Positions 27,803 through 36,236 of a stretch of DNA of 64,000 nt are shown here, in pieces (positions within the stretch are counted from its first letter, which is position 1; every line of letters starts with the position of its first letter). The notes under the pieces were generated by a model. The model saw only the letters and a program-made list of their open reading frames with translations, ran no database searches and was not told the origin of the DNA. This stretch comes from Lactococcus protaetiae. Its GTDB lineage: Bacteria > Bacillota > Bacilli > Lactobacillales > Streptococcaceae. Where the stretch lies: positions 1,860,001-1,924,000 of the forward strand of contig NZ_CP041356.1 in NCBI RefSeq assembly GCF_006965445.1, given 5' to 3'. Both the position numbers and the translations under genes were made by a program.

Positions 27803-29111
27803 ATTTTGCAAGTTTAACTTCTTTCTGTATTTTTGAAGAAGACGTTTCTGATTTTTTATGATTAAAAACAAGATTTAAGATAATCGCTGAAGCAGTACTC
27901 ATTACAATCCCATTTGATACGAACGGTTGGATAAAATTCGGAAGAGTGGAAAATAAATTAGTTGAGTTGAAGCCTACACCCATTGCCACTGATACCGCTG
28001 CAATAAGAAGATTTTGGTTCCCATCAAAATTGACCTTGCCAAGCATTCGCACACCTTGAGTAGCAACCATACCAAACATCACAAGCATTGCGCCACCTAA
28101 TACTGGATTAGGAATTAATTGGGCAATTGCTGCAAACTTTGGAATTAAGCCAAGAATTACTAAAAACGTTGCTGTAAAGTAAAGAGGTTTACGAGTTTTT
28201 ATTCCTGATAATTGAACTAAGCCAACATTTTGGGAAAATCCAGTATAAGGAAAAGTATTGAAAATACCTCCCAAAAATACTGCGAATCCTTCGGCACGAT
28301 ATCCGTTACGAAGACGTTTTTCATCAAGATTTTCCCCTGTAATATCTGCTAATGCAAGATATACACCAGTTGATTCAACAAGTGAGACAACAGCAATAAT
28401 CATCATCATTAAACAATCTCCCAAATAAAATTTAGGAGCCGCAAAAAAGAAAGGTTGGGGTAGATGGGCCCAAGGTGCTTGAGCAACAGCGTTGACATCA
28501 ACTAATCCCATTGCTGAAGCAAGTAATGTACCAGCCACTAACCCAATTAAAATCGCAATAGAACGAATGAAACCTGTCGAAAAAATATTAATAAGTAAGA
28601 TAACAATAATAGTAAAAACAGCAAGAATCAAGCTTTGCATTGTTGGCTTTGCCACATTATTTCCCATATTTCCAATAGCGACAGGAATCAGGCTCAAGCC
28701 AATTGTTGTGATGACCGACCCAGTAACAATTGGTGGAAATAATTTCCGAATCTTTGAAAATATGCCAGAAATCAAAATAACAAAAATTCCAGAAACCATC
28801 AGTGATCCAAACATAGCACCAGGACCATGATTATGCCCAATAATAATCAACGGAGCAACCGACTGAAAAGCAACGCCTAAAACAACTGGCAACCCTACAC
28901 CAAATTGTTTACGAAGCTGAAGTTGCAGGAAAGTGGCCAGACCACACATGAAAATATCTGTAGAAATAAGATAAGTAAGTTGAGCTGCAGAATAATGCAA
29001 AGCTCCTGCAATCATGATAGGAACCAAAATAGAACCTGAATACATTGCCAAAAGATGTTGAAGCCCTAATACTGCGGCTTTAGAATTGTTTTGTTCATTT
29101 TTTTGAAACAT
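27801..29111 (-). CDS. pbuX: Xanthine permease PbuX (NCS2 family)
   Basis: A 436-residue nucleobase:cation symporter with about 12-14 TM segments. GLQHLLAMYSGSILVPIMI is the N-terminal NCS2 feature, VESTGVYLALADITGENL the substrate-site segment, and FPYTGFSQNVGLVQLSGI the NCS2 signature. It lies 71 nt downstream of xpt and is co-controlled by the guanine riboswitch. The gene order identifies xanthine as the likely substrate. Confidence 0.93.
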   Translation of the reverse strand: MFQKNEQNNSKAAVLGLQHLLAMYSGSILVPIMIAGALHYSAAQLTYLISTDIFMCGLATFLQLQLRKQFGVGLPVVLGVAFQSVAPLIIIGHNHGPGAMFGSLMVSGIFVILISGIFSKIRKLFPPIVTGSVITTIGLSLIPVAIGNMGNNVAKPTMQSLILAVFTIIVILLINIFSTGFIRSIAILIGLVAGTLLASAMGLVDVNAVAQAPWAHLPQPFFFAAPKFYLGDCLMMMIIAVVSLVESTGVYLALADITGENLDEKRLRNGYRAEGFAVFLGGIFNTFPYTGFSQNVGLVQLSGIKTRKPLYFTATFLVILGLIPKFAAIAQLIPNPVLGGAMLVMFGMVATQGVRMLGKVNFDGNQNLLIAAVSVAMGVGFNSTNLFSTLPNFIQPFVSNGIVMSTASAIILNLVFNHKKSETSSSKIQKEVKLAK

Positions 29112-29182
29112 TTGTTTGATTATCCCTTTGTGGTTTCGATCATACCTGATTTTACAACAGTAAAACTAGATTATTATCCATG

Positions 29183-29779
29183 CTATTCGTCGAATGATGA
29201 GTCATCTGCTTTAGCAAAAACTACTTCATCATTTTCGAATTTCTCAATACGAGCAAGACTAACTAACTTCAGCCCCTTATCAAGAAGCTGTTTACGTCCG
29301 TCTTGAAAAGATTTTTCGATGACCATTCCTAATCCAACAACTTCTGAATTAGCTTGCTCCATGAGTTTTATCAAGCCTAAGGCCGCTTGCCCATTAGCTA
29401 AAAAATCGTCAATAATAAGAACTTTCTCATTTTCTTCAATAAATTTTTTAGAAATCTGTACTGTTGAAGTCATTTTTTTAGTAAATGAATAAACTTCTGT
29501 AGTTAAAAGCTCATCATTCATCGTGACATTTTTGGCTTTCTTAGCAAAAACCATTGGTACATCAAGTTCTTCTGCTACATAGATTGCTGGAGCGATTCCG
29601 CTAGCTTCAATTGTTACAACTTTTGTTACTCCTGAATTGGCAAATACATCTGCAAACCTTTTTCCGATTGCTTTCATTAACTTGTAATCAACTTGATGGG
29701 TCAAAAAGCGATCAACTTTAAGAATATCATTCCCCAATACATGACCGTCTAAATGAATGCGGTCTTCTAATAATTTCAT
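29183..29779 (-). CDS. xpt: Xanthine phosphoribosyltransferase Xpt
   Basis: Salvages xanthine to XMP with PRPP. The PRPP-binding loop is [19 protein letters not shown], and [20 protein letters not shown] is the second family motif. The open frame extends to 29803, but GGGGGAG lies just before the ATG at 29779, which gives the usual [13 protein letters not shown]-terminus and 198 residues. It is the first gene of xpt-pbuX. Confidence 0.93.
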   Translation of the reverse strand: MKLLEDRIHLDGHVLGNDILKVDRFLTHQVDYKLMKAIGKRFADVFANSGVTKVVTIEASGIAPAIYVAEELDVPMVFAKKAKNVTMNDELLTTEVYSFTKKMTSTVQISKKFIEENEKVLIIDDFLANGQAALGLIKLMEQANSEVVGLGMVIEKSFQDGRKQLLDKGLKLVSLARIEKFENDEVVFAKADDSSFDE

Positions 29780-29981
29780 TATCTCCCCCTTGTACTTAGC
29801 CACTTCTAAATGAATATATCATCAAATCCAGTGGACTGCGACTATATTATTTTACATTTATACCTCATACAACCTACATCAGCTGAGAATTTTTATTTCT
29901 AAAACCATCTGTTTCATACAAACTTTATCAGAGTTAAAATTGACTCGGAACATTGAAAATAAGATAAATTTTCAAAAAATA

Positions 29982-30010
29982 AAAAACACCCTATCAGCTA
30001 ATAGAGCGTT
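29982..30010 (-). terminator. Expression-platform terminator of the xpt-pbuX riboswitch
   Basis: Ten-bp stem AACGCTCTAT/ATAGGGTGTT (two G-U pairs) with loop TAGCTG and six T on the minus strand. It lies 47 nt after the aptamer and about 200 nt before xpt. Confidence 0.8.
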
Positions 30011-30056
30011 TCAAACATGCAAAAAAGAATCAAATTTAATTAAAAAATTGAGTTCT

Positions 30057-30119
30057 CTTATTGTCTCGCATTTACGGTACGAGGTAGAAACGCCCAGCCA
30101 TATTCTAGGTATAAATAAG
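30057..30119 (-). promoter_or_regulatory. Guanine-type purine riboswitch aptamer
   Basis: On the minus strand P1 is CTTATT/AATAAG. P2 is CCTAG/CTGGG closing the loop AATATGG. J2/3 contains GTTTCTACC. P3 is CTCGT/GCGAG with loop ACCGTAAAT. The specificity base after P3 is C (reads GAC), which selects guanine over adenine. The P1 pair next to the junction is U-A rather than the A-U of the B. subtilis xpt aptamer, with both sides changed together. Confidence 0.9.
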
Positions 30120-30482
30120 ATTATATTTTTGAGTTGTTTAAACTCAATATGAGTTATATTCTAACATAAAAACGATAAAGAATCTATCAAAAATAAAATG
30201 ATTTTTGATTCTTCATGTAAGTAAGCGTAACAAATGTTTTTTCATTACTGATGTGCCTTGCCATTGTTGAGCTATTTCTCAATTGCATAGCACCCCTCTT
30301 CTAAGATTTTGTGATTTCATATAATCCAGTAACAAAAATGTATCATAGCATATAAGGTACTTTGAAAACTTCCATATCTTTAATGACAACCCTCTCCACA
30401 TTGTCTGATATCTGTTTAGCAATTAATTATTCAAGATATAAAACTATTTCCATTTTTTAACTTTTAATAGTTCATCTGTTAG
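30120..30482. other. xpt promoter region and AT-rich intergenic stretch
   Basis: A TGTTAGAAT extended -10 (TAGAAT at 30158-30163, minus strand) lies upstream of the aptamer, and a TTGAGTT/AACTCAA hairpin at 30129-30147. A hairpin AAGAATC...GATTCTT at 30178-30213 may be a terminator for the rgg side. I see nothing coding between 30214 and 30482. Confidence 0.5.
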
Positions 30483-30520
30483 TTTTTGTTGGAAAAAATT
30501 TAAATTTTTTCCAACAAAAA
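30483..30520. terminator. Palindromic terminator downstream of rgg
   Basis: Perfect 38-bp palindrome with arms TTTTTGTTGGAAAAAATTT and its complement. It can end transcription from either side and is about 110 nt past the rgg stop codon. Confidence 0.75.
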
Positions 30521-30562
30521 GAAATTGATTATAAATATATCTACCAAAGCAAACAGGAACAA
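30500..30562 (-). CDS. Candidate 20-residue hydrophobic peptide downstream of rgg (tentative)
   Basis: A TTG at 30562 with GGAGG 5 nt upstream opens a 20-residue peptide rich in Phe, Ile and Leu containing LVDIFIINFF. It ends inside the palindromic terminator. Short hydrophobic peptides are signals for some Rgg regulators, and their C-terminal D-I-I/L-I-I-type cores are loosely similar. Another frame from the ATG one base away also stays open through the terminator, so this is only a candidate. Confidence 0.2.
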   Translation of the reverse strand: MFLFALVDIFIINFFLLEKI

Positions 30563-30627
30563 TCATTCCTCCTTCTCTTGTCAACACTCAAGTAACCTTT
30601 TTTAATACCTCCTTTTTACTTAATTCT

Positions 30628-31493
30628 CTAATTCTCTAATTTTCTAATTTTTCGAAGATATCTAATGAAAAAATTTCGATAATGAACAGCATCAATATCT
30701 TCCAGTATTTTAATGACTTGCTTCATGATTTTATTTCCTAGAATTTCATTACCATACTCATAAAACCAATACCCTTCTGCAAATCTTATCAAAATTGCAC
30801 ACGTAAAATCATCTTCTGGAATTAGTACCCTACTTTGCTCAATTATACTTTGAGAGTTGTTCTTCATGTTTACTTCTATATATCTTAAACTTGTTCGAAA
30901 TACAACTCGTACAATCAATAATCTGAATTCTGCATTAGTCCATATGTACTGATACTCTTCATCATGTATCAACTTTTTTATCAATTTAAACAGCAATTCA
31001 AGGGTAATTGTTCTACTGAGTTAAGTAATATGTTTAGTTCATATAAACTCCATACAATCACTCTTTCTAAATAACTTCCAATTTCCTCTAGTTCATCGTC
31101 TTTCAAGGGTGAAAAATGGGCTTTTGCAGAAAGTGCAATAGCATAATTTTCTATCCCAAAATTTCCTTCTTTGGGATTATAATATTGGATGTGTTCTTCA
31201 TATATCTCTTTCAATTTTTTTGTATTTCCATTCCAATATGCCGTGTCAATGGCTCTAAACTTTGTTTCGACATAATCTGGAACTTTATTATTAAGAAACA
31301 CTAAAAAAGTTTGAAGAGACATATTCATTTCTTGGAGTGCCAAAATTAATTTGTCGAAAGATAACATTGATTTACCATTTTCAAATCGTGAGAGCATTCC
31401 TTTTGAAATACCAACTGATTCAAAATATGACAGAGCAAACCTATGTTGTTGACGTATAGTTTTAAATACCTCTCCATACTTTTTATAAATCAT
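30628..31493 (-). pseudogene. Rgg/GadR/MutR-family regulator, frame interrupted by one missing base
   Basis: Two frames (30981-31493 and 30628-30996) make a protein of about 288 residues, the normal Rgg length. The N-terminus is an XRE helix-turn-helix (SYFESVGISKGMLSRFENGKSMLSFDKL); the rest is the helical repeat domain that binds peptide pheromones in Rgg proteins. One added base at 31002-31004 restores SVEQLPLELLFKLIKKLIHD. No target is obvious; neighbours are xpt on one side and the surface locus on the other. Confidence 0.75.
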
Positions 31494-31804
31494 ACACTCC
31501 TCTTCTCATGATACATACTGTCAAGTCTAATTTTTTAATTATTATCTGACTCTCTATCTCTTTTGATTCAAACCCTTTTACAATATAATCACAAAATTTA
31601 AAATTAACAATTGTCAAAAATGAGTTTTATTTAATACAAATCTTATATTTATTTTAAAATAAAATCTTCAGTATTCAAAAAGATTTAAATATCTGACATA
31701 AATAAAGAATAGAAAAAAATAATTTCACAACATATTTATAGGAGTTTTACCCCACGTTTCCATGCTAAACTTTCATCATGTTTCACTTCCCCATGGTCTC
31801 CCGC
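31494..31804. other. AT-rich intergenic region upstream of rgg
   Basis: On the minus strand TTGTTA, a 17-nt spacer and TATATT form a possible rgg promoter (near 31573-31605), leaving a leader of about 75 nt. I see no gene and no shp-like reading frame on the plus strand. Confidence 0.35.
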
Positions 31805-32326
31805 CTAACCTCTTAACAACCAATCTAAAGTCACCTCTCCTAAATCCGCAATCTGGATAAGGTGTTCCAACGAAGGGACAAATTGATTCCCCTCTATCTC
31901 TCTAATAAATCGAGGAGAAACAACGGGCGATAAGGCCACTCCAAACGCAACCTCCGAGAGATTAAGGCGAGTTCTTATCCCCTTAATCTTCCCGCCCAGT
32001 TCATTCAAAAGCTCAGGATGTGCACAACTTAAAGAAGGATAGGATTGACTCAACGTTTCCAAAGGTAAGGTCGAGCCAGTCCCTCTCGGTTTAGCCGTTC
32101 TGACCTCCTCCTTATCCTGAATGGAACCGTTCAAAGCTTCCTCTATCTTCCTTAACAACATAATATCTGGTTTCTTTCTCAAGAATAAAATATCCGATAA
32201 TAATGCTGCTGGATAACCTATCTCCTCTGAAAGCTTCAAGATAGGAATTCTATAACGACGCATCTCTGCTTTAAAATTCTTTATTCGTTCATTAACTTCT
32301 GTTTGTTCCATTATAGTTCCACTCAT
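31805..32326 (-). CDS. Helix-turn-helix protein at the end of the surface/cytoskeleton locus
   Basis: A 173-residue protein with two helical DNA-binding-like units. The first is near residues 30-65 (LKLSEEIGYPAALLSDILF). The second is a clearer XRE-type unit near 110-165 (GIRTRLNLSEVAFGVALSPV ... RFIREIEGNQFVPSLEHLIQIADL). It may regulate the upstream locus, since it lies 51 nt after the last coiled-coil gene on the same strand. AAAGGA precedes the ATG. Targets are not visible. Confidence 0.6.
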   Translation of the reverse strand: MSGTIMEQTEVNERIKNFKAEMRRYRIPILKLSEEIGYPAALLSDILFLRKKPDIMLLRKIEEALNGSIQDKEEVRTAKPRGTGSTLPLETLSQSYPSLSCAHPELLNELGGKIKGIRTRLNLSEVAFGVALSPVVSPRFIREIEGNQFVPSLEHLIQIADLGEVTLDWLLRG

Positions 32327-32377
32327 AACTATCCTTTCTAACGCCCTCTCCTGATCAACACAGCCTTCTCAACTTTT

Positions 32378-33367
32378 CTACTTCACTGAGTCGGACAACA
32401 TTTCCTCATAAACGCTTTGAGCAATTTCTTTTGCTTGCTCAAGTCGAGCCAGTGCTTCAAACTGATTTTTCTCCGCAAAGTCCAGAGCGTACTCACTCTT
32501 CTTCTTTTCTTCTGACCAACGTTCGATTTTTTCAGCGATAATGACGTAATTTTCTCTATATTCCCTTAGTGCTGCCCTCTTTTGAACCTCCATTTGTTCA
32601 AGTTGTTTTATTCTCACCTGCCACTTTTTCATTCCTTCACTAAGATTAGTAGTTTCAGCTTTCAGGTAGACCAGTTCTTTTTGGAGTCCTGGTTGACTAT
32701 TACTACATTTTTCTTGAAGAAGCGCTTTTTTCTGTAATAGCTTCACATTATGATCTTTTAAGTGTCCATTTTCCTCTTTTAGCTGACCAAGAAGCACTTT
32801 TTGATGGCCAAGCTCCTTCTTTGCTTGATTTAAAGCCAAATGCAAGGAAGAGGTCATTTTTTGATAGCCTTCCAGTGTCGCCCTTGCTTCAACCTTTAGC
32901 TGACTTCCGCTCCGTCCACTAAAAATAAGTAGACCTAAAAAGACAAAGAGGACAATAACAAAATCAAAAACAAAAATAAAATCTCCAACATGAAGCATCG
33001 CGAAAAAATTGTGTTGTCCCTCACTTACGCTACCCGCAGTCGCAATCTTTCTCGGAAAAAAGATAAAATGTGTCTGAAGCCGATAATACATTAACCCCAT
33101 AAAGAGCAAGCTACTTCCAATCAGGCTAATACCCGTAGAAATACAGTAGTAAAGCCATTGTTTACGGATAAATGAAGCAAATCCCATCAATATTGCAGTA
33201 AATAATGCAGGAGTTAAAATTGTTAGCACAAAGCCTTGTAACACATAGTCCAAGTAAAAAATACTTTTTATTTCCAGATAGATATAAATGACTTTCAAAA
33301 AGAGAGCAACAATCAATAGCCAGTAAAATAAGCCTCTAGATTTTAGAACATTCTTATTTTTCCTCAA
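32378..33367 (-). CDS. Membrane protein: LtaS-like transmembrane domain fused to a cytoplasmic coiled coil
   Basis: Four hydrophobic segments lie near residues 14-34, 42-67, 71-95 and 128-150. Together they resemble the first four TM helices of lipoteichoic acid synthase: LKVIYIYLE for LKTY..Y, a TP turn in TM2, GLMYYRLQTHFIFFP for ANVVYFRFFSDFLT, and the MLHVGDFIFVFDFVI segment. The fifth LtaS helix and the whole sulfatase domain are missing. In their place are about 170 residues of coiled coil. Four TMs put both ends in the cytoplasm, so it could anchor filaments to the membrane. I chose a TTG at 33367 with GGAG 7 nt upstream over the ATG at 33382. Confidence 0.65.
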   Translation of the reverse strand: MRKNKNVLKSRGLFYWLLIVALFLKVIYIYLEIKSIFYLDYVLQGFVLTILTPALFTAILMGFASFIRKQWLYYCISTGISLIGSSLLFMGLMYYRLQTHFIFFPRKIATAGSVSEGQHNFFAMLHVGDFIFVFDFVIVLFVFLGLLIFSGRSGSQLKVEARATLEGYQKMTSSLHLALNQAKKELGHQKVLLGQLKEENGHLKDHNVKLLQKKALLQEKCSNSQPGLQKELVYLKAETTNLSEGMKKWQVRIKQLEQMEVQKRAALREYRENYVIIAEKIERWSEEKKKSEYALDFAEKNQFEALARLEQAKEIAQSVYEEMLSDSVK

Positions 33368-33411
33368 TACCTCACTCCTCATCTATTTATTCTTTTACTC
33401 CCTTCGCATGC

Positions 33412-34050
33412 TTAGGGCGTTCTTCTCGCTGCTTTCATTCTTTTTGCATGACGAAACAAATCCGCAAGCTGTGCTTTCTCTTCCAGCGCTGACTCTGTAA
33501 GACGATCATATTCTTTCTCAATTTGAGTTTTTTCTCTTATGAGTTGCTCTAAAACCTGCTCTTGTTTTTTTCTGTCCTGTTTTAATTTTTGGATTTCTCG
33601 CTCAAGCGCAGATACCACTGTCGTTTTTACGCTTGTTTCTTCTTTTACCTTTTTGAAATTATCGACTAACACTGCTTTTTCTTCTGACAGTCGTTTAAGC
33701 TCAAGCTCCGTTTCTTGCTTATTTTTAGCAAAATTTTGAGTATTTACAGCGATTTTCGACTCTAATCCTTTATTCGTTGCCTTTAAAAGAGCATTTTCCT
33801 TCTCAATTTTATCCAACACCCTAGTATTAGCGATTACTGCCTCTGTTGAAAGCAGATATTCTTTTTCAAGTTGCGCCAATCCCTCCCGCAAAGAAGTATA
33901 ATCCCCGTTCTTCCTAGCAAGTTGTTGAGCAAAAACTTTATTAAAGTTTAAAGTAACCTTTTTTACTTCCATTAATAAGCTTTCTCGCTCAGTTTCCATT
34001 CTTGCAGGCATAGAATTATCCTTTGATTCCTCAACTAATTTATCATCCAT
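33412..34050 (-). CDS. Cytoplasmic coiled-coil protein
   Basis: A 212-residue, highly charged protein without signal peptide or TM segment. From about residue 15 to 200 it is heptad-rich (ELKRLSEEKAVLVDNFKKVK, LEREIQKLKQDRKKQEQVL), ending in a basic KRMKAARRTP tail. I recognise no family. It lies between the actin-like gene (5 nt apart) and the LtaS-like/coiled-coil gene (about 45 nt from the TTG start chosen for it), so it probably acts with them. Confidence 0.7.
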   Translation of the reverse strand: MDDKLVEESKDNSMPARMETERESLLMEVKKVTLNFNKVFAQQLARKNGDYTSLREGLAQLEKEYLLSTEAVIANTRVLDKIEKENALLKATNKGLESKIAVNTQNFAKNKQETELELKRLSEEKAVLVDNFKKVKEETSVKTTVVSALEREIQKLKQDRKKQEQVLEQLIREKTQIEKEYDRLTESALEEKAQLADLFRHAKRMKAARRTP

Positions 34051-34055
34051 AGCAA

Positions 34056-35275
34056 CTAAATCTCTTGTTCAATTTCTTCTCTTAAGCGATTTAACTTTGT
34101 TTGCACTTGTTTTAATTGCTCAGAATAGACTGGGTGAGGAGTTTCTTCAGCAGTAGACACGCTAGAAATTGTTCTCACTTCTTCCATTTTCTCTGGTTCT
34201 CGAACCTCTCTTGAGCCATTCCAAATGAGAAAAGCATATTTATAAAATCCTCGAACATTCGCTAACTCGGAAGCTTCAATAAAAATTAAACGATTAAAGT
34301 ATTCCTGACCAATTTCATCCAGTAGAGCCGTTTTATCTACAATATTTGCCCCACCCCCAGTCATGATAATGAAGTCAATGTCTTCAATATCAGGGAAATT
34401 TTCTGTTACCAAAGGGGCTACAGTAAATCGGGTATAATCCTCTATTGATTTTTTTACAATAAAGGAGATATCTTTTGAATCGGAGACATTACGATTTGGG
34501 CGATAAATATAAGTTCCACTAGAGCTTCCCTCACGAAGGAGTTGCTCAATCGTAAACAGCTTCGTTGAATTAATTTTTCCAGCAATTATTTTAATTAATG
34601 TCTGAATCCCCTCAAAGCGTTCAGCCCCCATTGGTGCTGGGTTCAGGCGATTTGATGTATTAATCAGTATAGTGCCGCCCCGATATCTAAAACACCCATA
34701 CGTCCGTTGACATATTCATCTACAGGATGCATTCCTTCATCATAAGCCAATTCAAACGCAGTTCCCATGTATTGAGGAATAACCAAGATAGAGTCCTCAG
34801 AAGGAATTTCAATGATTAACTCTTCCCCATCCACCCGAATATAGTGTCGTCCAATCATCAACTCTTTCAAAATTTGAATTGTTCTACTCTCTTCATGCAG
34901 ATCTGTAATCGGTACGCCCAATACCAGCTGGACAACAAGTGGCTTAGTACGGGCTTCTTTGTAATCTAAAGCTAGACGTCCCAAAGCAAATTCTAAAATA
35001 CGCTGTGTTTTTTTCTGTTCAATCCGACCCGAACGAGCATAAGTATCAATCATTTTTTCAGAGAGATGATAAGCCTCTAACTCTGTTCCCCAAACAAATC
35101 GATTTTCTCCTGTTTTATCTATAGAATAAACTTGATTTCCTTTTAGTTTCCAGCCTCCCAGTACACCTCGGGTTACATTTTCTGCTGTCAAATAAGAGGC
35201 AGGATAGACATATTCCCCTCGGTCACTTTTCATCTTAATTCGTTTATTTCCTAAATCAATAGCAAAAATATTCAT
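34056..35275 (-). pseudogene. ParM/Alp-type actin-like ATPase, frame interrupted by one missing base
   Basis: Two frames (34664-35275 and 34056-34631) form one protein of about 406 residues. The phosphate-1 motif is FAIDLGNKRIKMK at the N-terminus. Adding one G at 34678-34681 restores VLDIGGGTILINTSNRL, the phosphate-2 motif, exactly where the frame breaks. The adenosine motif is IIMTGGGANIV (about 306). The last 50 residues form a coil (EQLKQVQTKLNRLREEIEQ). Proteins of this class polymerise with ATP and usually segregate plasmids, but no ParR-like partner or centromere repeat is seen. Here it is flanked by coiled-coil genes inside a WxL surface operon. Confidence 0.8.
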
Positions 35276-35340
35276 CCTTTTTCTCCTTTAGTTCTGAGTC
35301 CTTTTCAAAGACTCAAAACTCCTTTACCTGATACAAATTT

Positions 35341-36156
35341 TTATAAATGACTGACACTTCTCAAGAGAAGATCAATGGTTTGAGCTGCTTCATTGATTTG
35401 AGCCGAATAATACTCTATCCGCTCTTTAAGTTGGCTAAGTTTCACTCTAGATTGGGCTTCCTGAGTAGCCGCTTCCTCTTCTGCTTTACTAATCATCTGT
35501 AAGGCTTCTGCCTTTGCTTCTTCTAGTAGCTTATCCGCTTCATTTTGAGTTGTAAGTGTGATTTTTTCCCATTCTTCAAGCTGCTTGTTTCTCTGTAATT
35601 CCTGCTTATTTTTTTCTTGAGCTATTAATTCACGTTCACTTTCTAGCAAAGCCGTCTTGTAAGCAAAGTGTTCTTGGAGTTCTAATAAAACGTCCGAAAC
35701 TTCTGATTTAATCTCTAGTTTTTCTCTTGTTAACCGCCTAATCTCAGAGTCTTTTTCTGCAATTTTCTCATCAAAAGTCTTAGAAAGATTGACTTGCTCA
35801 TCTTTTTCTGCAAGAACCTTTGTTTCAAGGGTTTCTATTTGCTTCTTTTTACCTGTTAATTCATGCTCTAGAGAGGCAACTTGCTGTTTATATTTTAGAA
35901 GCTGCTCATTTAAAACTTTTTCAGACTGCGTGTTCTTTTGAGACTGCATTGATTTATTATCTTGCAATTTCACTTGCTTCAATGTTTCATATTGGACCTT
36001 AATATCTTCTTTTTCTTGTTCAACTCTTTTTATTTTTTGTTTTAAGGATGTTACCTGTTGAGCAATTTCAGAAATTTGTTGAGTAGTAACTGATGTCCCT
36101 CCCTCTGAAGCTTTAGATCCTATCTTTCTTTGAAAAAAACCTTTTTTCTCCACCAT
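35341..36156 (-). CDS. Coiled-coil protein with DivIVA-like C-terminus
   Basis: A 271-residue cytosolic protein. A basic N-terminus (MVEKKGFFQRKIGSK) is followed by near-continuous coiled coil (residues 30-200). The tail, with LLEEAKAEALQMISKAEEEA, resembles DivIVA-type proteins. The open frame extends to 36198; I chose the ATG at 36156 because AGGAG lies just before it. It is the first cytoplasmic gene after the DUF916 gene and precedes the actin-like gene by 65 nt. Confidence 0.65.
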   Translation of the reverse strand: MVEKKGFFQRKIGSKASEGGTSVTTQQISEIAQQVTSLKQKIKRVEQEKEDIKVQYETLKQVKLQDNKSMQSQKNTQSEKVLNEQLLKYKQQVASLEHELTGKKKQIETLETKVLAEKDEQVNLSKTFDEKIAEKDSEIRRLTREKLEIKSEVSDVLLELQEHFAYKTALLESERELIAQEKNKQELQRNKQLEEWEKITLTTQNEADKLLEEAKAEALQMISKAEEEAATQEAQSRVKLSQLKERIEYYSAQINEAAQTIDLLLRSVSHL

Positions 36157-36195
36157 TCTCTCCTCTGATATCCATCGTTTTAACCCTAGTAAACT

Positions 36196-36218
36196 CAAGA
36201 CTGTGTTCCACAGTCTTG
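36196..36218 (-). other. Hairpin between the surface genes and the cytoskeletal genes
   Basis: Perfect stem CAAGACTG/CAGTCTTG (extended by TG/CA pairing) in the 80-nt gap after the DUF916 gene. On the minus strand no T run follows, so it is more likely an mRNA-stability or partial-attenuation element than a full terminator. Confidence 0.5.
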
Positions 36219-36236
36219 GTTTTTCAAGTTAGTTCA

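Noticed and set aside
30440-30590. A 46-codon frame from a TTG after rgg running through the palindrome
   Set aside because: Its second half is encoded by the arms of a perfect 38-bp terminator palindrome, and the internal ATG is one base from its GGAGG.
34056-35275. Plasmid partition (parMRC) locus
   Set aside because: No ParR-like gene and no centromere-like direct repeats; all flanking genes are envelope or coiled-coil proteins.
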